Shown here: one piece after another, positions 29,701 to 38,249 of the stretch | Position numbering within the stretch: the first letter of the stretch is position 1 | How the letters are laid out: each line of letters begins with the position of its first letter | From: Euwallacea fornicatus | Lineage: Eukaryota > Arthropoda > Insecta > Coleoptera > Curculionidae | DNA length: 64,000 nt | Assembly: GCF_040115645.1 (NCBI RefSeq) | Contig: NW_027096109.1 | Span: 1-64,000 of the forward strand | Reading direction: 5' to 3' | The notes under the pieces: model-generated | Told to the model about the DNA's origin: nothing | Databases searched by the model: none | The model's input: the letters and a program-made list of their open reading frames with translations, nothing else | Made by a program: the position numbers and the translations under genes

Positions 29701-31153
29701 AAAGGAGACGATTTGAACAAAATTGCTCGTAACGTTGTTGCAATAACATCAAAGCATGGTTAAAGGTCAATTTCCGACGGAACTCGCCGATTTCACGGAA
29801 TTGACGATTTTGAAACTCAGGATTGTTCGAAATGATGGAAATAGCCCTAAATCGTGCGATTTACAGGATTTGGACAAAAACTGACTGTTCTAGGACAGCC
29901 GAATTGGCAATTTGTCGTTTATGGCCCCATTAGGCTTATATTGCTAAAAGGAGACGATTTGAACAAAATTGCTCGTAACGTTGTTGCAATAACGTCAAAG
30001 CATGGTTAAAGGTCAATTTCCGACGGAACTCGCCGATTTCACGGAATTGACGATTTTGAAACTCAGGAATGATCGAAATGATGGAAATAGCCCGAAATCG
30101 TCCGATTTACAGGATTTAAACAAAAACTGACTGTTCTAGGACAGTGGAATTGACGATTTGTCGTTTATGGCCCCATTAGGCTTATGTTGCTAAAAGCAGA
30201 CGATTTGAACAAAATTGCTCGTAACGTTGCTGAAATAACGTCAAAGCATGGTTAAAGGTCAATTTCCGACGGAACTCGCCGATTTCACGGAATTGACGAT
30301 TTTAAAACTTAGGATTGATCGAAATGAAGGGAAGAGCCCTAAATCGTGCGATTTACAGGATTTGGACAAAAATTGACTGTTCTAGGACAGCCAAGTTGAC
30401 GATTTGTCGTTTATGGCCCCATTAGGCTTATTTTGCTAAAAGGAGACGATTTGAACAAAATTGCTCGTAACGTTGATGCAATAACGTCAAAACATGGTTA
30501 AAGGTCAATTTCCGACGGAACTCGCCGATTTCACGGAAGTGACGATTTTGAAACTCAGGATTGATCGAAATGATGGAAATAGCCCTAAATCGTGCGATTT
30601 ACAGGATTTGGACAAAAACTGACTGTTCTAGGACAGCCGAATTGGAAATTTGTCGTTTATGGCCCCATTAGGCTTATTTTGCTAAAAGCAGACGATTTGA
30701 ACAAAATTGCTCGTAACGTTGCTGAAATAACGTCAAAACATGGTTAACGGTCAATTTCCGACGAAACTCGCCGATTTCACGGAATTGACGATTTTGAAAC
30801 CCAGGATTGATAGAAATAGCCCTAAATCGTGCGATTTACAGGATTTGGACAAAACCTGACTGTTCTAAGACAGCCGAATTGGCAATTTGTCGTTTATGGC
30901 CCCATTAGGCTTATTTTGCTAAAAGGAGGCGATTTGAACAAAATTGCTCGTAGCGTTGTTGAAATAACCTCAAAACATGGTTAACGGTCAATTTCCGACG
31001 AACCTCGCCGATTTCACGGAATTGACGATTTTAAAACTCAGGATTGATCGAAATGATGGAAATAGCCCTAAATCGTCCGATTTACACGATTTGGACAAAA
31101 ACTGACTGTTCTAGGACAGCCAAGTTGACGATTTGTCGTTTAAGGCCCCATTA

Positions 31154-31157
31154 GGCT
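31154..31157. repeat. Target-site duplication GGCT, left copy (element 1)
   Basis: GGCT precedes the 5' LTR and recurs at 37439-37442 after the 3' LTR. Joining the flanks gives ATTAGGCTAATTTTGC, a monomer variant that also exists uninterrupted elsewhere in block 2 (for example near 39630 and 45030). Confidence 0.9.
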
Positions 31158-31406
31158 AATTACCATACACGGATTCCACGAACCACCGCAGGAAGCGCAC
31201 GGCCAGGATGCAATACTGCTGACTATGAACTTTGTTTTATATAAAAGGAGTAGATTTAAGTTAATTAGCATTCTTTGTGTAATTGTCGTGATTGAAGCTC
31301 GTAACTGATAGTGTAACGTAATTTTTGCCTTTATTTGAACTTGTAATAATTTTAAAATAAATAAATCATTTTTTTTATTGCTCCCAACGAGTAAAGAAAT
31401 ATAAGT
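31158..31406 (+). repeat. 5' LTR of element 1
   Basis: A 249-bp LTR beginning AATTACC and ending ATAAGT. Its left boundary is fixed by the shared sequence after the polypurine tract at 37189, and its right boundary by the primer site that overlaps its last T. A TATA box, TATATAAAA, is at 31238-31246. Overlapping AATAAA poly(A) signals are at 31356-31361 and 31360-31365, so U3 is short and R is compact. It differs from the 3' LTR at three bases, near 31217 and at two neighbouring positions just before the TATA box. Confidence 0.93.
31238..31246 (+). promoter_or_regulatory. TATA box of element 1 LTR promoter
   Basis: TATATAAAA lies about 80 bp into the LTR and about 118 bp before the first AATAAA, as expected for the LTR promoter that makes full-length RNA. 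The equivalent copy in the 3' LTR is near 37270-37278. Confidence 0.7.
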
Positions 31407-31416
31407 GGCGCAGTCC
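31406..31416 (+). other. Primer binding site, tRNA-Ser type (element 1)
   Basis: TGGCGCAGTCC starts on the last base of the LTR. It is complementary to CCA plus the acceptor end of insect tRNA-Ser (acceptor strand beginning GCAGTCG) for 10 of 11 bases. tRNA-Ser priming is known for errantiviruses of the 17.6/297 group. The untranslated leader then runs to the gag start at 31607, with no further feature I can support. Confidence 0.8.
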
Positions 31417-31606
31417 TAACGGATAAGTTTTCGGGCTTATTAACGAATCGACGTTAATGAACTAACCGCGAACTACCGAACCAGTGAAGAAGAAAGAAAT
31501 TAGAAGAAGAAGCTTGGACCAGTGGACCAGATCCAGATCCAATCAAGGCAAAGAAAGCAACCATATGTTCCTGAGAGGCATCATCCTGATACTGTAAGTA
31601 CAATCG

Positions 31607-32695
31607 ATGTCAAGTGTAGATCAGTTACTTAATCAGTTAGAAACCCTGACCATAGTAGAAACTTCAACTGACTCTAATCCCGACAATTCCAAAGTCTCAC
31701 GTACCATAAAATCTAACACGAGTGTGCGTTCAGTCATGGCCGATTTCAAACCCGAATACTTGAAGTGTATTCCTGAATTTGACGGTAACCCTAATGATTT
31801 AGGAAGATATCTATTGATATGTGATTCGGTCATTGACTCATTTTACTTGGCCCAGCAACCAAATCACTTTCAAAATGTGTATCTTTTAAATTGTATAATC
31901 GGTAAACTAACGGGTAATGCAAAATTAGTGTTGGGAACCCAGAAGGTATCGAACTGGGCAGAATTAAAAAATATTTTAAGCAGGCACTTTGCCGACCAGA
32001 GAGACGAGGCATGTTTAAACAGGGATTTGGTTATGCTCCGCCAACTTAATTCCGAATCGCCGAGTCAATTTTATGACAGGATTTTGCATATTTTAAATCT
32101 ACTTTGCTCTTACGTCAGTGCGCATGAATTAACTGAAGCTGGGAAAAATCTTAAAAGGGATTTATACAACGAATTAGCCTTGAAGACATTTCTTTCAGGA
32201 CTTAAAGAACCCTTAGGCACCACAATTAGGTGTATGCGACCCCCAAATCTCCCTACGGCTTTACAGTTCGTAATCGAAGAGGATAATATCCACTATTTTC
32301 AGACTCATACAAGACCCCAATATCCTAGAGGACAAAATAACCAAACCTCTAGGAGACCTCAAAATAATAATTCTAATTTCAATGCAAATAATTTTTCAAA
32401 TTTCCAACAGCAATCTTTTTCTAGACCAAACAATTTTTCATTCCCGCAACAGTCACCATTCAGGCCCACTAGCTTTCAAAGCCAACAATCACCCCCATTC
32501 AGAGCTAACAATTTCGCCAATGCTCAAAATTCTACGCAAAGACCATCCACAAATGTATTTAGACCCAACCAAAATAGGCCATTACCAAAGCCTACCCCTA
32601 TGAGCGTGTCAACCCGTAAAGATCTAAAAATTTTCGACCCCAATCAAATTTTCAACAGAGGCCATTTAACTCGAATCGCAATCCAAACTTTGTAG
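31607..32695 (+). CDS. gag: Gag-like capsid/nucleocapsid protein, element 1
   Basis: A 362-residue frame right after the leader. The N-terminal half is an alpha-helical Ty3/gypsy-type capsid region, with an IPEFDGNP motif near residue 57 matched by IPHFDGNP in element 2's gag, and the conserved run around SPSQFYDRI. From about residue 240 it is rich in Asn, Gln, Phe, Pro and Arg, typical of errantivirus nucleocapsid, which lacks a CCHC zinc knuckle; none is seen. The last ~25 residues lose this composition, while the -1 frame (open from 32620) carries it on. Either a -1 translational frameshift or a one-base indel near 32.6 kb therefore separates the annotated end from the original one. I see no canonical slippery heptamer there. 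Confidence 0.88.
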   Translation: MSSVDQLLNQLETLTIVETSTDSNPDNSKVSRTIKSNTSVRSVMADFKPEYLKCIPEFDGNPNDLGRYLLICDSVIDSFYLAQQPNHFQNVYLLNCIIGKLTGNAKLVLGTQKVSNWAELKNILSRHFADQRDEACLNRDLVMLRQLNSESPSQFYDRILHILNLLCSYVSAHELTEAGKNLKRDLYNELALKTFLSGLKEPLGTTIRCMRPPNLPTALQFVIEEDNIHYFQTHTRPQYPRGQNNQTSRRPQNNNSNFNANNFSNFQQQSFSRPNNFSFPQQSPFRPTSFQSQQSPPFRANNFANAQNSTQRPSTNVFRPNQNRPLPKPTPMSVSTRKDLKIFDPNQIFNRGHLTRIAIQTL

Positions 32696-35364
32696 TCGAA
32701 GAATTATATCACACAACGGAAGAATGTGAAAACGACACCGACATTAGAGCGACGAACCGCACACGCCGTTGTAACATGACACTTCCGTGCGAATGTTCAC
32801 CGCATAGTTCTCGCAGCTTCGAGAATGCAGCGTCAGCACATTCTTACACGGAGGATGTTCACGGAAATTTTTCATGCAACAAGCCTCGACGGCGACGGAA
32901 AATAACACCGGAAATTATTCATTTAAATAATTTAGCATCTAGTGAATTATCTTATATAATATTCCCAGAATATAATTTAAAATTTTTGATAGATAGTGGT
33001 TCAACTACATCATTAATCGACCCAGACTTAGCAAATAAATATTTTCAAAATTTCATTAAACCAGAACCATTTATCGTATCGACTGTATATCAGCAATCAG
33101 CCTATAAGTACAGTACCAATGTACCGGAATCAAAAATTTTCAATCTACCTGAAGAATCACTTATGAAATTTTATCTCTTCAAGTTCCATCACATCTTTGA
33201 TGGGCTGATCGGGATAGATAATTTGAAATTATTACAGGCAAAATTGGATTACGATACGGGATACTTAATTACCCCGTATGCACACATACCCTTAAAGTAT
33301 TATAAGGTAAAACCACAAACTAATTTTGTTACTGTAAGTCCGCGTACCGAACAAGTTATAAAGATAAGAACAAATATTAAAAAAGGTGAAATAATGATCC
33401 CTTATACTAAGATAGGTAACTGCGAGATACCAAATTCGATATCCGTAGCTAGAAATGGTGAAGCGATCACCACAATATTGAATAATACGTGTGAACCGAT
33501 TACTTTAGATATTTCAGAACCAATCGCGGTTGAAGAATTTAGTAATTTAACAGAAATTAGTATTAATCACATAGAAAGTAATAACAAATTAACGGATTTG
33601 CCCGTTTCATCTCTAATCAGAATAGAACATAAGAACCAAGAAGAAAAAGAAAAAATAATTGAATTATTCAACGAATTTTCTGATATTTTTTATAAGAAAG
33701 GCAAACTAAATATGAACGCTGACGCTTTAAGTCCAATCGAGATACACGTGAATGAAACAGATGATATCAGCGACCTTGTACAGTACATGGAAGAATTCAA
33801 CGAATCATTAAAAACAAGTAAATTCGAAGAATCCACGAGTCGAACACAACCAGAGGAAATGGATATAGATCAGGTTTCAGTTATAGCTCAACCAGACACG
33901 GAACGTGACAATAACGAAATTCCAGAGATGATGAACGCCGGAAATGCTGACGATGGAAATACCGTACATTCCAACAATGAACAACATCCCGTCGTGGGAA
34001 TACCAATGCAAGAGACAGCGGTAAATTACGGCGCCCTTCAAGTTATAATATCACGTGTTTATCACTCGCCAGCTAAAACAAAACAAATAACATTATTTGG
34101 AAAAAAGAAAAGGTTTTTGCTACAGTTATCTGAGAATAATTTGGAGTACGATATAATGAAATTTATTAAGGAATATGTGGACCTACAAAAATTATACTCT
34201 CTGTACTTTGAAGATCCAAATCTATACCCCGAGTTCAGCAAGGTAATAACGAAAAATTTCAAACACCCCTCACTGAAGTTTAAACGCTGCATGAGCAAAT
34301 TAATCGATGTAATAGACGAAACAGAAGTACAAGAAACAATACAGGCATATCATGAAGGAAAGACCAACCATAGAGGCATAGATGAGACAGAACAAAGGAT
34401 AAAAAACAAATATTATTGGCCTAACATTAAAACGTCCATACAAGTGTACATTAACCAATGCGAAATATGCCAAAAGAGCAAATATGCCCGGAACCCAATT
34501 AAAATAAAAATGAACATCACACCCACAGCCAGCAGACCATTCGAGAAAATCCATTTGGACACTTACACCCTAGAAAAAACAAAATTTTTGACCATCATTG
34601 ATAGCTTTTCCAAATATGCACAGACTTATCCATTAAATTCAACAACCGCTCCGGAAATAGCAGATAATTTAATTACATTCTTTTCGCACCATGGAATCCC
34701 CACAAAAGTAATCACGGACAACGGAACAGAATTCAAAAACACAGTTGTAACGGAGTTATTACAACTCCATAAAGTGGACATTCATTTTTGCTCACCGGAA
34801 CACCCTCAATCTAATGGAGTAGTGGAAAGGCTACATTCGACATTAACAGAACACGTTCGATTACTAAACAACCAAGGGCAAAAGGATTCACCCATAATAA
34901 GAAAGGTCAAACAAGCAATACTGGCGTATAACCACACGATACATTCAATTACCAAATTCAAACCAATCGACATAATCACAGGACACCTTAATAAAGAAGA
35001 CCCCTTTAATATAGATTTGGATCAGGCACTAATGACGAATTACGTTGCCGAACATAAAGAAAGAACCAAAATTTTATACAAAAAACTAAATCAAACGCTT
35101 AGCGACGAGAAAGAAAAGAGAACTGGTAGACTAAATGAAAATTTGGAAGAACCCAATATGTTTGAAGAAGAAACCCCAGCTTACGTAGCGACTCATGGAA
35201 GAGAAAAGTTACGGGATCCATTTAAAGGCCCCGTGAAAATAGATACAATAAACCCGGATAAGAAAGTAGTTTCAATACAGAACCAGGGCAAGGTTCATAT
35301 GAGTAACTTAAAAAGACCCCTCCGGAAACGTTATAGTTTTAATAGAACTGAAAATAAAGACTAA
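32620..35364 (+). CDS. pol: Pol polyprotein lacking RT and RNase H: protease joined to integrase (element 1)
   Basis: Open frame in -1 register to gag; the first Met is at 32776 (862 residues from there), but the frame is open from 32620 and is expected to be read from gag. Residues below count from that Met. The aspartic protease site is LIDSGSTTS (about 71-79). The usual pre-RT stretch ends at FSDIFYKKG (301-309) and is followed directly by NMNADALS (312-319), which in Ty3/gypsy Pol lies at the end of RNase H. The whole RT-RNase H block, about 430 residues compared with element 2, is therefore gone without breaking the frame. Integrase is complete: zinc-binding H526, H532, C562, C565 and catalytic D595, D648, E684 with DD35E spacing. 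A retained integrase with no polymerase makes this a non-autonomous copy. Confidence 0.92.
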   Translation, partial: RSKNFRPQSNFQQRPFNSNRNPNFVVEELYHTTEECENDTDIRATNRTRRCNMTLPCECSPHSSRSFENAASAHSYTEDVHGNFSCNKPRRRRKITPEIIHLNNLASSELSYIIFPEYNLKFLIDSGSTTSLIDPDLANKYFQNFIKPEPFIVSTVYQQSAYKYSTNVPESKIFNLPEESLMKFYLFKFHHIFDGLIGIDNLKLLQAKLDYDTGYLITPYAHIPLKYYKVKPQTNFVTVSPRTEQVIKIRTNIKKGEIMIPYTKIGNCEIPNSISVARNGEAITTILNNTCEPITLDISEPIAVEEFSNLTEISINHIESNNKLTDLPVSSLIRIEHKNQEEKEKIIELFNEFSDIFYKKGKLNMNADALSPIEIHVNETDDISDLVQYMEEFNESLKTSKFEESTSRTQPEEMDIDQVSVIAQPDTERDNNEIPEMMNAGNADDGNTVHSNNEQHPVVGIPMQETAVNYGALQVIISRVYHSPAKTKQITLFGKKKRFLLQLSENNLEYDIMKFIKEYVDLQKLYSLYFEDPNLYPEFSKVITKNFKHPSLKFKRCMSKLIDVIDETEVQETIQAYHEGKTNHRGIDETEQRIKNKYYWPNIKTSIQVYINQCEICQKSKYARNPIKIKMNITPTASRPFEKIHLDTYTLEKTKFLTIIDSFSKYAQTYPLNSTTAPEIADNLITFFSHHGIPTKVITDNGTEFKNTVVTELLQLHKVDIHFCSPEHPQSNGVVERLHSTLTEHVRLLNNQGQKDSPIIRKVKQAILAYNHTIHSITKFKPIDIITGHLNKEDPFNIDLDQALMTNYVAEHKERTKILYKKLNQTLSDEKEKRTGRLNENLEEPNMFEEETPAYVATHGREKLRDPFKGPVKIDTINPDKKVVSIQNQGKVHMSNLKRPLRKRYSFNRTENKD

Positions 35365-35454
35365 GTAAAAATGTATATAAATTATAAGTTAACATATAGG
35401 AATAGGTATAGTTTTAAGAATATGTGTGTATACGTACGGCCGATAAAAGAAACT

Positions 35455-35470
35455 TTTTATTGATTTCAGT
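35455..35470 (+). promoter_or_regulatory. Probable splice acceptor for env mRNA (element 1)
   Basis: A pyrimidine-rich run ending TTGATTTCAG lies between the pol stop and the env frame. Errantivirus env is made from a spliced subgenomic RNA, and the env frame here has no recognisable signal peptide, which fits an upstream leader exon. The donor was not identified. Confidence 0.5.
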
Positions 35471-35476
35471 AGCAGC

Positions 35477-37159
35477 ATGAGCATGCTCGCATCCCCGGAA
35501 ACAATAGAAATGAGAGAATTAACGGACAACCCTGGTATAATCCCAATAAAGATAGGGAAAGCTTCAGTTATTCATCACGTACATACCTTGATTCACTACT
35601 ACGACATGCAACCAATAGTGAACCAGGTAAAACGACTTCACTTACAGACCACTCATCTCCTAACTTACACTAACGTATCGGAACCCTTTGAAAAGTATAC
35701 CATTAAAATCCGAAACTCTCTTGAAATGCTAAAATTCCTAAAGGAAAAAGTTGAGAGACGATTAAACGAAATTATTCCACCCCAAAACTTTAGACAAAAA
35801 CGAGGATTAGTAAATGTGTTAGGTACAGCATTTAAACTAATCTCGGGAAATTTAGATTCAGCCGACGGAGATCGATACAACAACCTAATAAAAAACTTAG
35901 AGACCAACCAACAAATACTCCAGACAAAAGTAATGAATCAAGGGACACTATCGAAATCAGTTATTGAGCGATTTAATCAAACTCTACAGCAACTCTATAA
36001 AAATGACAAAATGATCGAGGAAAAAATTAATCAAATACGTCCTTATTTGAACGAGATAAATTCAGGGAGGAACTTTATGTTATTTGTGGAACTTAATAAT
36101 GATTTTATTAACATGTACGAAGTAGTTGATTCGATTTTGCAAGACATCGAAGATTCAATGGTATTTTCTCAATTGGGAGTCCTACATCCAACCATTATTA
36201 CGAATTAAGAACTTTATACCGAATTACAATTGTTACGAAACCAGTTGGATGAAGGTCAATTACCTCTACAGGCCATACAAAGTAACATACCAATAATAGC
36301 CAAAACCATTAAACCAGAAAGTTTCATTTCGCAACTACGAATCATTCATATATTACATGTTCCCATCGCACATAACCGATCCTTTGACCTTTTCCATCTA
36401 TATGCAGTCCCAATCCAACATCAAGGTCAGTTTAAGTTTATAATGTCTCGAAATAAGTATCTGATCACGGACAGATTGTACTACATGTACACCAGGGAAA
36501 ACTGTCAAAAACTAATGCCAGAAAGATACCTTTGTCCAAATTCTCGATTAGAAGAAATAGGAAGCAACTCGCCTTGCGAGGTCCAGATACTTCAGAGAGA
36601 TGGAGAGACTTCAAATTGCCACCAAATCGAGGCCAAAGTCACTGAACCAATCATCAATCGGCTAGACGAGACACATAAGTGGGTAATGGTATTGCCAAAA
36701 AGGGAAACCGTTCAAATGTTTTGCCCCAATTCGCTAAACGAAAAGCGCAACTTAATGGGTACTTTCATCTGCCGAATCCCTCCAGGATGCCGGATCACAG
36801 TGAAAAAGGTTATTGCCGAAAATATCGAAAAGGTTACGAAAATCACCCCCGAGCCAATACTATTTCCGGACTTAGCCGAAAAGGAGCAGCAACTGCCATA
36901 CCTAAACATAAGCCTACATCTGCCTGACTTGAAGTTAGACAACCTCCACGAATTAGAAGAAAAGATCGCCATGGACAGCCCGCTTTCACCAATCACCTAC
37001 ACGGAACTTGTCACCTACCCCAGCATGTGGACCATCTTACTATACGCCCTTGCAGCCCTCTGTTGCCTATCAACCCTTTCGAAATGGGGACAGAGCAGAA
37101 TAAAGAGAAACCAAGATCCACCCACCAAAACCACAGGGGAGAACGTGCAACTTCCATGA
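35477..37159 (+). pseudogene. env: F-like envelope glycoprotein, interrupted by an in-frame stop (element 1)
   Basis: Two open segments in the same frame, 35477-36208 (243 codons) and one resuming after the TAA at 36206-36208 (first Met at 36230, to 37159). The first has a furin-type site RQKR (residues 106-109) followed by a Gly/Leu/Val-rich fusion-peptide-like segment, as in baculovirus F and gypsy Env, then helical heptad-like sequence. The second holds the Cys-containing ectodomain and a C-terminal membrane segment around WTILLYALAALCC. The corresponding place in element 2's env is uninterrupted, so the stop is a lesion or a sequence error, and this copy would make only a secreted or unanchored N-terminal part. 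No signal peptide is visible at 35477; it is probably supplied by splicing. Confidence 0.88.
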
Positions 37160-37179
37160 TGCCATTGAAGTTCACTCTT

Positions 37180-37189
37180 AGGGGGGAGG
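37180..37189 (+). other. Polypurine tract, element 1
   Basis: AGGGGGGAGG abuts the 3' LTR start. It is the expected plus-strand primer and fixes the LTR boundary at AATTACC. Confidence 0.85.
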
Positions 37190-37438
37190 AATTACCATAC
37201 ACGGATTCCACGAACCACCGCAGGAAGCGCACGGCCAGGATGCAATAGTGCTGACTATGAACTTTAGTTTATATAAAAGGAGTAGATTTAAGTTAATTAG
37301 CATTCTTTGTGTAATTGTCGTGATTGAAGCTCGTAACTGATAGTGTAACGTAATTTTTGCCTTTATTTGAACTTGTAATAATTTTAAAATAAATAAATCA
37401 TTTTTTTTATTGCTCCCAACGAGTAAAGAAATATAAGT
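37190..37438 (+). repeat. 3' LTR of element 1
   Basis: A 249-bp direct copy of 31158-31406 with three mismatches, two adjacent to each other before the TATA box and one about 60 bp in. It ends ATAAGT, followed by the GGCT duplication and resumption of the interrupted monomer. The AATAAA at about 37388-37393 should end the element transcript. Confidence 0.93.
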
Positions 37439-38249
37439 GGCTAATTTTGCTAAAAGGAGACGATTTGAACAAAATTGCTCGTAACGTTGTTGAAATAACG
37501 TCACAGCATGGTTAACGGTCAATTTCCCATGAAAGTCGCCGATTTCACGTAATTGACGATTTTGAAACTCAGGAATGATCGAAATGATGGAAATAGCCCT
37601 AAATCGTGCGATTTACAGGATTTGGACAAAAATTGACTGTTCTAAGACAGCCGAATTGGCAATTTGTCGTTTATGGCCCCATTAGGCTTATTTTGCTAAA
37701 AGGAGACGATTTGAACAAAATTGCTCATAAAGTTGTTGAAATAACGCCACAGCATGGTTAACGGTCAGTTTCCCATGATACTCGCCGATTTCACGTAATT
37801 GACGATTTTGAAACTCAGGAATGATCGAAATGATGGAAATAGCCCGAAATCGTCCGATTTACAGGATTTGAACAAAAACTGACTGTTCTAGGACAGTGGA
37901 ATTGACGATTTGTCGTTTATGGCTCCATTAGGCTTATTTTGCTAAAAGGAGACGATTTGAACAAAATTGCTCGTAGCGTTGTTGAAAAAACCTCAAAACA
38001 TGTATAACTGTCAATTTCCGACGAAACTCGACGATTTCACGGAATTGACGATTTCGAAACCCAGGATTGATAGAAATAGCCCTAAATCGTGCGATTTACA
38101 GGATTTGGACAAAAACTGACTGTTCTAGGACAGCCGAATTTGAAATTTGTCGTTTATGGCCCCATTAGGCTAATTTTGCTAAAAGGAGACGATTTGAACA
38201 AAATTACTCGTAACGTTGTTGAAATAACGTCAAAGCATGGTTAACCGTC

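Larger units (their letters stand above)
1..31157. repeat. Satellite array, block 1 (~237/246-bp monomer, ~129 copies)
   Basis: Head-to-tail tandem repeat continuing past the left edge. Measuring from one AAATAGCCCT to the next (481, 727, 964, 1209) gives periods of 246, 237 and 245 bp, so two length classes alternate. The short class lacks about 9 bp between two GAAAT direct repeats. Every monomer has the same landmarks: a TAAATCG-TG-CGATTTA dyad, the near-palindrome CTGTTCTAGGACAG, GGCCCCATTAGGCTTATTTTGC, and CGATTTCACGGAATTGACGA. Substitutions define recurring monomer types (for example GTGGAATTGACG, CCAAGTTGACG, ATGTATAAC, GGCGTTTTTG) that recur in fixed orders, so the array is organised in higher-order repeats. 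Short open frames on both strands arise because 246 is divisible by three; they recur only as copies of the repeat and are not genes. I do not recognise the satellite family. A centromeric or heterochromatic location is plausible but not shown. Confidence 0.97.
31158..37438 (+). mobile_element. Errantivirus-like LTR retrotransposon, element 1 (RT-deleted)
   Basis: A 6281-bp insertion within one satellite monomer. Direct 249-bp LTRs (31158-31406, 37190-37438) differ at three positions, and GGCT is duplicated at 31154-31157 and 37439-37442. Order is LTR, tRNA-Ser-type primer site, gag, protease-integrase pol frame, splice acceptor, F-like env, polypurine tract, LTR. This is the layout of env-bearing Ty3/gypsy errantiviruses of insects. 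The reverse transcriptase and RNase H are missing by an in-frame deletion near 33.69 kb, the gag 3' end has a frame irregularity, and env has an internal stop, so it cannot copy itself alone. Roughly 1.2% LTR divergence indicates a fairly young insertion. Element 2 is a related but clearly different family, with unlike LTRs. Confidence 0.95.

Noticed and set aside
1..31157. CRISPR-like array of regular repeats.
   Set aside because: The whole ~240-bp unit is repeated without unique spacers, and the context is eukaryotic with LTR retrotransposons.
34062..34554. Antisense open frames inside element 1 pol.
   Set aside because: Shadows of the well-supported integrase-coding frame on the other strand.
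36679..37248. Additional + and - frames overlapping the env end and 3' LTR of element 1.
   Set aside because: They overlap env in other frames and have no domain; env explains the region.
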